A stretch of DNA of 64,000 nucleotides, taken from NCBI RefSeq assembly GCF_004011695.2, contig NC_082424.1, positions 62,001 through 126,000 on the forward strand, written 5' to 3'. The notes under the pieces are model-generated. The model did not search any database and had not been told where the DNA came from. It saw only the letters and a list, made by a program, of their open reading frames with translations. Origin of the DNA: Ascochyta rabiei. Lineage: Eukaryota > Ascomycota > Dothideomycetes > Pleosporales > Didymellaceae. The position numbers and the translations under genes are program-made. Within the stretch, counting starts at the first letter, position 1; each line of letters opens with the position of its first letter. Shown here one piece after another: positions 13,281-25,145 of the stretch.

Positions 13281-16200
13281 ATTAAGAGTCTTACTAACAC
13301 TACTAAAATACTGTTTTAATATATTACTATTAACAATACGTAATTTAATAATAATCCTTATAGATTACACAACCTACACAACTTAGTTGCATTAACTGCA
13401 GACGTGCTGCGCCTCTCTAGACGTATAGGAGAAGATAGACCTAAATTAGACTATCCCTCTAAGAACTAAGCCACAAGTACCTAACGCCCTAGATATTACT
13501 AACTATAAGAGGAGGCTAGCCCTTAGCAATAATAAACAAGGAAACCCTTAGCTCCCTAAAATCCTATCTAAACTATTAGCTAACGGCCTTAAGGCATAGA
13601 AGGAAGATAATAACTATTAGAAGAACTGCCTTAAATCCTATAAGATAGTAGATAGAGACTACTACAAGGAACAAGCTAACCTAGACAAGGTAGTAATGTT
13701 TATTTAAAGCTTAGTAATACCTTACCTTATAAAGAACTACTACTAACTAGGTAAATTAATTTAAATATAGCTTATTAGCCTTAAACACATAGTTAGTATT
13801 AATACTAAAGAAGAACAATTACGCGCACGCTACTAATACCTAGCAGCCATTAAACTAATAAGATAACCTAGGAGCTAGGATACCTAGCTTCTTAAGTATA
13901 ATTATGCTGCAACTAACGCTAAAATAGAGGGTGTTACTAAAATATATAATATATAAGACACTGTTTAAGATTTCTTAGATTTAGTAATAAAGATAGCGCT
14001 AACCTAGGCAATAATATTCTAGAACTATAGTAGACAAGAACAAAATATAACTTATAAAGAAATAATAAAACACTTCTAAGAGCATATAAGTAAGTACTAC
14101 CCTAAGAGGAGACAGTAAAGGGGCGCCTTTACTGCAGGGAACAACTTAACTCTTACTGCTAGTAGTAAATCTACCCTAGACACTAACAGGGACGCCTCTT
14201 ATATTTTTAAAGACGCATTATCTACTCCTACTACACAGGGGAGTTAGGGAAGACCTTGTTAAAAACAGAACTTTAGTTAAATAACTACATCTAAGTAGTC
14301 CTTAAGAGGGGATATAAGACCTTACTCTACCTGCATTAAATAACTACCTATAGGCAGGAAACTCCTAGGTATAGATATAGAGATATAGCACTGTCTATCC
14401 CTATCTAATAAACACAAACTAACTAACTACTCTTAAACTATATAACATAGCATAGTGCCTAGACATACTTTACAATCTTGTCTCTTTCTAATAACTACGT
14501 TAACAGGGCATCTAGTAGGACACAAAAGGAGATCTAACTTAGCTTAGACGAGTAGGCAACACAGCTATTACATCCTTAGATAAATAATATAGATAATAGG
14601 TACTTAGAGAACAGCTACAGACAGTATTTGCAATATAATTAACACAAAGCTAAACACCTAAGACTGCTACTGCTCTGCTATAGCACAAGCGAATAGGGCG
14701 CCCTAGAGCTGCTACTATTAAGCACCTTATCTAACAATCTTAAGGGGGTAAGAGTTAGGGGTATTACTACAGTCTAATGTAATGGTTGTAGACGAGCTAA
14801 GACTAAGAGGCAAATTAGTTAAACACTACAAATAAGTAATAAAGGACTAGGAGAACGTATAGCAATTAACTTCTACTTATATAAAGAAGGAAGCTTTACT
14901 AAGAAAAAGAGCTAATTACTTGCTGTTAACAGGCGATCTAGCTTCCTCTAGGACTTCTATTTTAAAGATAATTAACTAGGAATGATAATTATCTACTTCC
15001 TAGACACTCTTACACAATTCCTGCGAAAACAATACAAGATCTAGGTTAAGGTAATTAAGTATAATAGTGAAATTACTACAATAAAACTAGAAGTATTAAG
15101 ATAGTGCGCTGCATAATTAATTAGGCTTAAGCCTTCTGCACTAGATACCTAAGCACAGAACAGAGGTACTAAACGCTTAGGGGGTGTAATAAAAGATAAG
15201 GCACGCACTATAAGATTAGACGCAAACCTACTATAGGAAATATGGCTAGAGATTATAAGGGCAGCAGTATACCTACACAACTAAACACTAAGGTTATTAA
15301 ATAACTAGAAAATACCCTATAATGTGTTCTTTATGTATACAGCTTAACTAGCTAGCCTAAATATATAAAGTAGGAAACTAAACTAGGTATATCTAAAAGT
15401 ATATAGATGTAAAGCCTTTGCTCTTATAAGTAACACCCTTTAAGGAAAGTTATAACTCTAGTAACTAGACCTAAGAGTATAGGTAGGATACCTAGTAGGA
15501 TACTAATCCTTAAACATATATTAGATATAGATTCTAACCTTAGTAAAAGTTATGAGTATAAGAGATGTAATCTTTAATAAGGATACTGTTTTTAGTAGCT
15601 AGACTTAGGACCTAATAGATAATCTTATGCACAGCACTCTTAAAGAGATAGCAACATGGACAAGAAGCGTAGAGCCTCTACCTCTACCTTAAAATAAGGC
15701 TAAAATCTAGTTATTCTATAAGGACAATACTATTACACACTTAAATACTATAGAAGATTAACTAGGTTATAATAATAGACAGAAAGCTGGACATATATAT
15801 CTAACTCCTCCTCTAACTCCGCCACTAGTTGCGTTGTTAATAAACACGTTATTGTTATTCTAGTTAGCAAGAGGTATTAGCTAATTAGGAGTTAGCAGGT
15901 GGCACTAGTTAACTGCTAATTAGTTAGAATTGACGCTAGCGCAATCTTAAGAAACCTTACAAACTATCCTATAGAAGGCTCCATTTATAGCTAGCATATA
16001 AGGCAGATGCATAGGCATATACTAGAGCAATAATATTAACAAGGCTAGGTTAAAATAAATGCTAATAAAACGGCTTAAGCCTTATTAAAGCTAACTCCTA
16101 CTAGAGCTAACGGCACAATTAAACCTAGAGGACTACCCACTTTACTAATAGTTTAAAGAAGCTAAGCAAGAGCACCTTAGCAGCTATTAGACTATAAAGT

Positions 16201-17761
16201 TATAGTCTAAAGTAACCCTTACAAAGACTAAGGCAGTAGGACACTAGATACTTAACTGTATATAGGTATACACATACAAGCTTAATAAGAACTACTACCT
16301 ACTTAAATGTAAGGCGCAACTAGTAGTCTAAGGTAACTAGTAATAAAATATTACTTCTAAAGATACCTACGCAGCAACACTAGCTAGCAGGTCCTTTAGA
16401 ACGCTTATAGTAATTTCAGCAGCACATAACCTAAAACTTAAGTAGTTTAATGTTATAAACGCCTTTATTTATATATTAATTAATAGAGAGGTCTATATAA
16501 GGATGCTACGCAGGCATTAGAAACTAGGCACAGTCTTACAGCTACACAAGGCACTATATAGACTAAGAATCTCTCTACTCCTCTAGTAGAAGGAATTTAT
16601 ATCTACTCTAATAAGCTATAGATTTGTAGTTGTTCCCTATAAACCCTACTGCTTACTTAAGAATAGAGTTACTATCTTCTTCTATATAGACGATATTATT
16701 ATAGCTTATTACCTAACTAGAAGATATAAGGCAGATAAGGCCCTTAGCTATATTACTAACAAATACTCTGTTACAGGGGGAAACAATATGCAATAGTTCC
16801 TAGGAATGGAGATAACCTAAGATTAAGACAACCTAAGGATCCTCCTCTTACAGGCGTTATACATTAACAAAATTGTCTCTCTAGCAGATAAGACAGATAT
16901 ACAACACAACACACTAATATTAAGTATTAAGCTTCTACTAAATAAAGGGGAAGCTGCAGCATTAGAAATTAACAAATACTACAGAAAGATTAAATCTCTC
17001 CTCTTTACTGCGGTTACTACTAGGCCTAACATTGCCTTTACCACATCTAGGCTGGCACAATTTCTAACTAACCCTAGACAGCAGCACTATAACGCAGCAG
17101 ATTAAGTACTATCATACCTACAAGGGACATAAGACCTATCCCTTACCTTTAGAGGCAACAAGCACCTAGTAGTTGCTAGTAATACATTATTTACTAATAA
17201 TACTCTTAATAGGAAGAGCTCTTAAGGATATACTATTAAACTATATAGAGGACCTATTACCTAGAGAGCTAATAAATAAGACACAGTTACTACATTAACA
17301 ACTAAAGCAGAGCTACTTGCCCTAGTACAGGTAGCTAAGGAAGCTATCTTTATTTTATAACTATTATTAGAACTTAGTATACACCTCTTATAATTAACAA
17401 TTACTATTTAATATAATAATACCTAGACTATCTAATTAATTAATAAGGAAGTCTTAAAACTCTGAACTAAACTATAATAGATAGATATTTATAACTACTA
17501 GCTATAATAAGAGGTAAATAAAGGCACTATAATAGTATCCTATGTTCTATCTACTAAGATATTAGCTAACAGACTTATAAAGGCTCTGCCTGCAAGCAAG
17601 TAGTTAACCTTTCTAAGGCAGCTAGGACTAAAGAAACATACTAAATAAAGAAAGCTAGCTAACACCTAGATAGAATTACTTAACTAAAAGCTTGCTAACC
17701 TAGAAGTATAATAAGAGCCGATTGTGTCTAGCTTTAATAGGGCCTTAAAGCTAAGGGGGTG
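13281..17761 (+). pseudogene. Ty1/copia gag-pol, RIP-degraded
   Basis: A plus-strand copia polyprotein relic lies between the LTRs. The RT motif reads F-Y-I-D-D-I-I-I-A at about 16,680-16,708, which is the copia form (Y-V-D-D). The RNase H region contains T-L-T-T-K-A-E-L-L-A-L near 17,290-17,325, matching the copia signature. A purine-rich tract (AAGCTAAGGGGGTG) ends at the 3' LTR and serves as polypurine tract. Stops are frequent and of RIP type, so the product is not made. Confidence 0.85.
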
Positions 17762-17923
17762 TGTTAGATAACTAAACTTGCTAAGCCAAGTTAGGGGTTT
17801 AGGGTTAACCTTGGTTAACTTAGGGGCTAGCGGCACACACACATAAAATGAGCCATTAAGACAGATAATTATTAATTAATCACCTTTATTATTATCTTTA
17901 CACATTAAGTATATTATCTAACA
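17762..17923 (+). repeat. 3' LTR of the copia element
   Basis: 162 bp, TGTTAGATAA...TTATCTAACA, the same length as the 5' LTR. The flanks do not match: CTTCT precedes the 5' LTR while CATAT follows the 3' LTR, so the usual 5-bp target duplication is absent. Confidence 0.93.
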
Positions 17924-18059
17924 CATATATCTCCTATAAGACTCTACCTAACTATATCTACTAGCTGCCTAAAGGTATACAGCCCTAGCTGTTACTTTTA
18001 TAATACTAGTGCTGCGCTAGCATTACGCACTTAACTACTTTGTCTAAGAGTAACCCTAA

Positions 18060-20060
18060 TAGCACTATCTTGTCCTTTATCTGTGTTTTTTGTTAGCCTA
18101 GTAGGTATAGGCTTTGTAAGGACAACTTTAGCGTATGTCCCTATTACGTTCTCTTAAAGGAGAGGAAGTGTGTTAAGGTATTTCCTACGCTGGCAAAAGG
18201 GTAGGGGGTACCCTGGGGTTAGGTAGGGGTTAGGTACGGTCCGCACGGACTAGGGGTAGAGGTAGGGTAGGGGTAGGGTCTATATAGGGTAGGGGTAGGG
18301 TAGGGTCTGCACAGACATTAGGTAGAGGTAGGGTAGGGGTACCTCTAGCGTAGGGTAGGGGTAGGGTACAGTCTGCACGGACTAGGGGTAGAGGTAGGGT
18401 AGGGTAGGGTTTAGGGTAGGGTCTATAGGGAAGAGGTAGGCCTAAGTAGGGCCTATAGGTGTTAGCGTGTAACTCTTTAACTAAAGCAGTGATTATAAAA
18501 CTTTGTACTACAAAAATGTATAGCAAAACATGCGCTTTTAAACAGTCTATATACCGTAAGATCCTAATTAAACCTAGTAGAGTTACAGCAGTTGTTGTGT
18601 AAATCCTAGGTTGTTACTACGTAGGCCTACGTAACAACTGCTCTAGCTCTACCAATTTTAATTGGAATCTCACAGAATATAGACTGTTTAAAAGCACTCT
18701 CCCTGTTCTAAATCTTCCTAGTACAAAATTTCTAAATAGCTGCTTAACTGTAAGAGTTACAGGTAGGGGTAGAGGTAGGGGTTGGGTAGGCCTAAGTAGG
18801 GCCCGTAGGTGTCGGCGTCTAACCCTTTATCTAAAGCAGTTATTGCAAGACTTGTACTACAAAAATATAGAGCAAAACAAGCGCTTTCAAACAGTCTATA
18901 TACTGTGAGATTCCGATTAAAACTGGTAGATCTAGAGCAGTTGTTACGTAGGCCTACGTAGTAACAACCTAGGATTTACACAACAACTGCTGTAACTCTA
19001 CTAGTTTTAATCCGAATCTCACAGTATATAGACTGTTTGAAAGCGCTTGTTTTGCTCTATATTTTTGTAGTACAAGTTTTGCAATAACTGCTTTAGATAA
19101 AGGGTTAGACGCCGACACCTACGGGCCCTACTTAGGCCTACCCAACCCCTACCCAACCCCTACCCGTACCCCATGTGGACCCTACCCTACCTCTACCCCT
19201 ACCCCATGTGGACCCTACCCTACCCCTACCCGTACCCCATGTGGACCCTACCCTACCCCTACCCTCTTGGCATAGAATTAGCGTGGGTAGGGGTAGGGTA
19301 GGGTAGGGGTACATCACGTGATGTACCCTACCCCTACCCAGCCCCTACCCTTTTGCCACCGTAGTATTTCCTGCGCTGCCCTACTGTCTACCTATACTAA
19401 CTTTTGTACATTAACCCTATCTTCTATTAAGCCTATAACATACTTAATTTCTTAATTAAGCGTACCCTCTGTAAGATAAATAATAACACAGTTACTTAAG
19501 GTAACTAGGTAACTAATAATAACATAATTGCTTAGGTGCAGATATACTAGCAGACTACCTATAACTACGCTAAGGCTTATTATAATAGCTTTATTGCCTA
19601 TAATGCTGTAGTTTATTACTATATTAATAAGTCTATTCTAAGTAAGACTAAGTACGCTTAAGCCTGTTAGGTTTCTTAGTTGCACAACCTTAAGCGGTAC
19701 ATTATAAGTGTTTTCCTCCCCCTCTTTCTTATACAGAGCTAACCTTTTTATAGGCTGTAGTTAGGACTGTTAGTATAAAGCTTCCTAACAACATTATAAT
19801 TAACAGCACAATTAAGGATTACTTCTAGAAGATAGGTAGTGCTTATAATGCGGAGAAGCAGTAGTACTACTATAGTACTAACCTGCCTTCTGCTGTTTAG
19901 GCTCTGTTAGCTCCTTTTAAGCAGTTTTAGTTGTCTCTAACTAAACCTACCCTAGGTAGTTGTTGCTGTTGCAGCCCCTCCTATAAGATAAGCCCTTCTA
20001 AGGGTCGTAGAGGAGCTACTTAAGCTGTAGTTGTGGTTATAAAGACCCCCTACTTCTGTA
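18060..20060 (+). pseudogene. Antisense accessory gene remnant of gypsy C with a cysteine cluster
   Basis: On the plus strand, opposite to pol of element C, 18,085-18,180 reads C-V-F-C, seven residues, C, six residues, C, then about ten residues and C (…K-C-V-K-V), with one TAG in between. The reading is interrupted after K-C-V-K-V by the hairpin element (18,185-19,364) and resumes with F/P-P-A-L. Farther on, open stretches such as Y-A-K-A-Y-Y-N-S-F-I-A-Y-N-A-V-V are followed by a GT...TTATACAG intron-like segment near 19,710-19,735. I cannot give exact exons. The layout resembles the antisense gene of the intact gypsy element at 41,289-41,795. Confidence 0.35.
18185..19364. mobile_element. 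TAGGG-rich hairpin (foldback) element with 23-bp terminal inverted repeats
   Basis: The ends are CTACGCTGGCAAAAGGG at 18,185 and the inverse of CTACGGTGGCAAAAGGG at 19,364, one mismatch, continuing into TAGGGG. Flanks are TATTTC at 18,179-18,184 and 19,365-19,370, a likely 6-bp target duplication. Inside are long runs of TAGGG/TAGGGG units on one strand at the left and their complement at the right, and two successive palindromes: 18,440-18,760 (degenerate) and about 18,775-19,152 (nearly perfect, axis about 18,963, core TACGTAGGCCTACGTA). No transposase-like reading frame is present; the open frame at 18,230-18,526 is only the repeat translated. Non-autonomous. Confidence 0.8.
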
Positions 20061-22333
20061 ATACTTCTTAACAGACTAGTAGATAACAATAAAACTCTCC
20101 TCTCCTGTAAATGTGCTAGTCTTTGCCAGTAATATATTAGATAGAAGCTAGGCCTCCTTCAGCCTCTAGTTGCACAAATCCTAGGGCTATCTATCCTTAC
20201 CTTTTCCTTTAGCTATTTTAGAGTAGGGTTTATTATACAGACTTCTGTAGACGTCCCCTCTTTTACCTTAATAGCGCTAGTTTACTAGTTATAGTACAGC
20301 CTACTCTTAATAGATTACCTACCTAAGCGTATTAGTAATAATCCTAAAGGATCTTATTACAGTAGTTAAGGTTCTTAAGTAGTTCCTAGGTAGCTTCTTT
20401 ATTTAGATAACTTAGCTACTTAACCCTATACTCTCTTCCCTAGGCAGCAGTATCTCTATATAATAGTATACCTTTAACTTTAAACTAGTTACTAGGTAAG
20501 ACGTCCTCTAGTATACTAATAGGACCTGGCTAGAACCTACTACTTATAAGAGGTTCCCTCTAGTGCTTAAGGAGTAATATGTTAAACACTAGGTGCACTC
20601 TGTCTATTAATAGGGGTAACTTTAGCTTATATGCTAGCTTACCTACCTTCTTAATTACTATAAATAGCCTAAGGTACTAAGTGTTACACTTCTTAGAAGA
20701 ATAGCTTGTTATTAGGTTCTTAGCCTAAAGGAGAGCAGAGTCTCCCTTAGTAAAGTGTTGTTTAGACTGTTTTGTGTTATACTACTAGGTGTTGCCTTTT
20801 TATACATACTCTAAGGCCTCCTTTGCTATTTTCTACATCTTATGCCAGTTTAATAGGCAGCTAGCAACCTGCCAGCGTAGTTCTAGTGTTGCCTTGTTTT
20901 TGTCCTAGACAGTTTAGGGTTTTTATAGCTAGTGCTTATTAGGCATCCTGTTAAATCCTTTAGGGTCTGTGCTAAAGGCGACCTTTATAGAAGATTCTCT
21001 ATAGGTAGAGTAAGCTTTAGAGTTATAGGCGTACTTAGCGTATAGTAGGAGGTCTACCTAGTTATCCTATTAGTAGTTTATGTATATATAGAGGTACGTT
21101 TCTAACTTCTAGTTTTGTTGCTCTGTCTGCCTATCTGTCTAGGGGTAGAAAGCTATACTTAATTAATAGTTAATTTTAAGGTAGTAGTATATATTAGACT
21201 AGAATTAACTAGTAAACACTAAACCTTAATCTAATAATAACGTATCTAGTAGTCCTTGCTTTAAAAAGCTCTGCTCTATAAGCAGCTTAGCTAGGCGCTA
21301 GGCAGTAATTGTCTTAGTGTAGGGTAGGTACTAGATATACTTACTAAAGCAGTCTATAAGAACTAGTATAGAGTTATACTTATTCCCCTTAGTGTCTGTT
21401 AACTTTAGTAGGTCTATTATAAAGTTAAGGGAGAAGTGCTGCTAGGCTGTGTTTAGCACTAGTAATAGTGTAAGCAATCTCTACAGCTTATACCTCCTAA
21501 TCTTATATAGTTAGTATATAGGACACCTTTAGATATACTTATATACGTCTTTAATTAGTTATAGCTAGTAGTACTTTCTCTTAAGTACTTAAGCAGTCTT
21601 ATCTACGCTGTAGTAACCTCCTATAGGGTTATTATAATTCCTTAAAAGGATAGTTTAGCGCAGTGTAATATTATTAGGAATCTAAACTTTCCTACTTCTG
21701 CGTAAGATCCTATTAGGTTAACCTCCTAGTAGTGTTGTCCCTTCTTTACTCTGCTGTCTATCTAGGTTATTAATAACTAGTTTACAGGGTATACTACGTC
21801 CTATTACTAGACTTACTTAATAAAATCTATTAGGAGTTTTAGGGTTTCTAAGGCGTAAGCAGAATTTTTTTATATAGCTTTGTTTGCAAGGTATGTAGGG
21901 GTACTACCTCTGTTGTCTAGGCTATAAAGGAGAGCTTCTGCAACGTTAAAGTCTAGTCCCCTAGCTTTCGTGTCTTTAGATTAACCCTAGCTCTAATAGC
22001 TATTAGATAGAGGGTTAAGAGCTAGAGGAGACAAGTCTCTAAGGCTAATCTTATATTAGCAGAATTTCTTAGGGATAATTTTAGGTAGTTATTAGACCTC
22101 TACTAGGTCTTCTATAGGTATGTTACTCCTAGATGTTACCTATGCATCTTTTTAAGCCCTAGACTTTTAAATTATCTAGATCTAAAGCTTCTATTATAAG
22201 GTAGGGAGTATAGCGTCCTATAGGACTTACTATTCTCTAACCTTAAGACCTTATACGTATTCTAGACGCCTTAAGGGACTATCTAGTATATTCTCTAGTC
22301 CTAGCTTATATTTAACTTTAAAGTTAAATCCTA

Positions 22334-22384
22334 CTAGTGTTCCAGTATAGGTATTAAAGCATCGCGTTTAGCAGGCACATCAGA

Positions 22385-22418
<34 letters not shown>

Positions 22419-22566
22419 GAGAATAGGTAGATAGGTTGATAGTCAGGTGTCTGCCTAACAGATGGATGGATGCCCCTCTTATACCTGGCATCTAAGGGAT
22501 TACCAAGTTTAACCCCCCTGTTCACCAGCATTACCGAGGTAGTTACTCTGTGCAAAAGCACACTAG
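22334..22566. repeat. Probable solo LTR or short LTR-like insertion with an (AG)n tract
   Basis: The insertion runs from TGTTCCAG (22,338) to GCACA (22,562) and is flanked by CTAG (or ACTAG if the last base is shared) on both sides. It interrupts the RIP-degraded gypsy C. Its base composition is ordinary, without RIP signature, and it holds an (AG)n run at about 22,387-22,418. TG...CA ends plus a 4-5 bp duplication suggest a solo LTR that arrived after RIP of the host element, or is too short to be recognised by RIP. Confidence 0.6.
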
Positions 22567-24600
22567 CTCTTCTACCTAATAGGCTTACTTTAGGGAGAGC
22601 TTCTTTATTGTTATAAAGTACCTTAGATTATTATAGTCTAAGAGTACCTAGATTGTTACAGGGGCGTGTTTAAGGTAGTGTCTCTACTGCCTAAAAGCCT
22701 TAATAAATACTAAGAGTCCCTTATTATAGGTGTGCTATCTAATTAATAGACCTTAGAACTTCTAGCTCTAGAATACTACTAGTTTCTAGTGCAGCTCTGT
22801 TGCTACTTTAGACGTCTAGAGTTGCAACAGGATAGCTGCTATAGTAAAGTCTAACGCGTCTATAAGAACAATAAAAGGCTTATTAGAGTTAAATTATTAT
22901 AGCATTAGAGCTTTTATAAACTTCTTCCTAATTATAAGGAACGCTGTATAGGCTTCCTCTAGCTAGTGCTATAGTTTATACTATTTTATTAGTCCCTTTT
23001 AGCTTTTCTTTAGTCTTACCTTCCCTTTGTCTAGACTAGGGACACCCTAGTCCTCTATTAGGCTCTAGGGGGCTGTTACATAGTTAATAAGTAGTTAGAT
23101 AATTTCTAAGTAGTTAAAAATAAATTGTTAATAGAAGTTAGTAAAGCCTAAGAACATCTAAATGTCCTTATAGCTTAAAAGCTCTAGCTATTTAGTAATA
23201 GTACAGACCCTTTTAAGATCTATAACTACGCTGTCTAGTGTAATAATAAATCCTAGAAATTCTACTAACTTGCTAGAGAAGACGCACTTGCTTGCCTTTA
23301 CAAACATTCCCTACTTAACTAGGCAATCTAGGACCTTCTTAACATGCTTGTTATAGTCTTTCTTGTCCTAGGAATAGATAAGGATGTTGTCTAGGTAGAC
23401 TATGCAGATCCTGTCTAGTTAGCCACCTAGGGCTAAGTAGATATAGGATTAAAACGTAGCTAGCGCGTTTGCTAGGCTAAATAGCATTACTAGGTATTTA
23501 AAATAACTGTACTATGTTTTAAACGCAGTCTTCTACTTATTACCTTTCCTAATCTAGAGCCTATAATAGGTGTTATGTAAATCTAGCTTAGTAAAGACAT
23601 TTACTTTTAACAGGTAGTCTATTATCTTACTAACTAGCAAGATAGGGTACTAGTTCTTAATAGTTACCTTATTTAATTTCTAGTAGTTAACACACAGCCT
23701 TATAGTGCTGTTAGACTTAAGGATAAACAGGATAGGGGCTTCTACTAGCAATTTGCTTAGGCAGATCTAGCCCTTCTCTTATACTGTTTTAAGATATTCC
23801 TAGAGGATGTCTAGCTCTCTATAAGACAGGTTGTAGATTAGGAAGTTAGGGACCTTAGCTCTATCTTTAATCTTAATAGAGTAGTTATACTCCTAGTATA
23901 GTGCTAACATGCTTATCTATTATTTACTAAAGGTAAACTACTTATAATAGAGGTGCTTAGGCACGTATTTAAGCTCTTCTATATCTAGGGCGTTATCTCC
24001 TAGGACAGTACTGCTGTTAAGTCCTACTACCATAATCCTTAGCTATTTAGCTAGATAGGTTACGTCTAGTGTCTGTCTAGCGTCTGTCTAGTAGGTGTCT
24101 GCTAGGCCGCCTATGTTTAGGCTTCTAGGGTGTAGTAGATATAGCTGTTTGCCTAGACCTAGCTTACTAAACAATTGTTTAGCAGTTAACAGCTGTATTC
24201 TTTTAGCGTTGTTAGTAAACTACTTATAGGTTCCTGCTAAGAAACAGATATATAGGTCTGCTTTAGCTAGCTATAAGTAACCTAGGACTAGGTTATACCT
24301 AACAAATAATATAGACTAGAACTTAGTTAGTCTAATTATCTTAGGTACTCCTTTGCTGTTGTAGTAAACTACTGTTAACTAGTACTAGTTAGTTAAGGAC
24401 AGCTCTGTGTTGTCTAGGACTACAGCCTTTAGTTGTTAGTTAATGCCTGCTAGGTTAAGCCTTAGGTCCCTAGCTGCATGCTTAGTAATAAGGTTTAGCT
24501 CTAAGCCTAAGTCGTACAGAGCCTAGAGAGTCCTAGGGTTACTGTTAGCGTTGTTAAGCTAGACTGTAACTGTTATGCAGGTTTACTTCCCCTTAGTTTC

Positions 24601-25145
24601 TAACGTCGTTTCGGGTGCAGATACTGGCGCTGTGTCAGGGACACGCTGGCCCGCACTTGAGCTAGGTGCCATGTCGCGGTTGTACGCTCGTTTTGCTGAG
24701 ATCATTGTAATACTGCAGTAGGGGGCCACACCTGATTGCTTGTCACCTCTCTCTGGCCCCGGCGCCCCGCCATTACTTTCCCTTCCGCTCAAATGGCGCA
24801 TGTACTGTAACCGAGCAACTTCACCGGGGTAGCGTGCGTTACTTGTGGTGCGTAGATAACATATAGTTTACGGCACATGTGTGCATCCAAATTCCACTGC
24901 TTGACTGCAGCCAGTGACGCTGCTCTGTCTGTACACTGCTGACTGTGTATATCCAAACATCAATATCATCTTTTAAGAGCTCCACATGCATGGACTACAA
25001 TTGGCTCGTGCTTGAGCATGGGGAATAGGTTTCATGTTTTGTCGCTCGACGCGCTCGGCCTCTTACTATGGAGCTGCTCACCTATCACAGACGGCTGTCA
25101 TAGTGTTTGGGCTATTTGACCTCTTTCTATTCATCTTATGGTATA
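24601..25145. other. Boundary segment between repeat block and gene island
   Basis: GC-balanced sequence begins abruptly after the gypsy C fragment. A 72-codon open frame crosses the junction (24,583-24,801, minus), but it has no recognisable domain and part of it is transposon sequence. I see no supported gene here. Confidence 0.5.

Larger units (their letters stand above)
17924..24600 (-). mobile_element. Ty3/gypsy retrotransposon C (same family as A), 5'-truncated, RIP-degraded
   Basis: On the minus strand, pol is recognisable from RT (Y-L-D-N near 23,385-23,405) to the integrase core end, where the H/F-Y-P-x-T-D-R-Q-T-E-Q motif is at about 21,110-21,160. 22,985-24,600 aligns with 1-1617 of element A. 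The 5' part (gag, protease start and 5' LTR) is missing: the RIP sequence stops sharply at about 24,600. The 3' region (about 17,924-20,100) holds a plus-strand gene remnant and is interrupted by the TAGGG hairpin element. No 3' LTR was identified. Confidence 0.75.

Noticed and set aside
18192..18430. Telomere repeat tract
   Set aside because: Units are TAGGG/TAGGGG mixtures inside a TIR-bounded element with flanking duplication, present in both orientations, not a TTAGGG array at a chromosome end.
18230..18526. 98-codon open frame rich in Leu-Pro repeats
   Set aside because: It is the translation of TAGGG-type repeats inside the hairpin element; no other coding evidence.
22334..22561. 75-codon open frame with a Ser-Leu-Phe run
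   Set aside because: Produced by the (AG)n tract in an LTR-like insertion.
24583..24801. 72-codon frame at the gypsy/host boundary
   Set aside because: Crosses the truncation junction, has no motif and no upstream signals.
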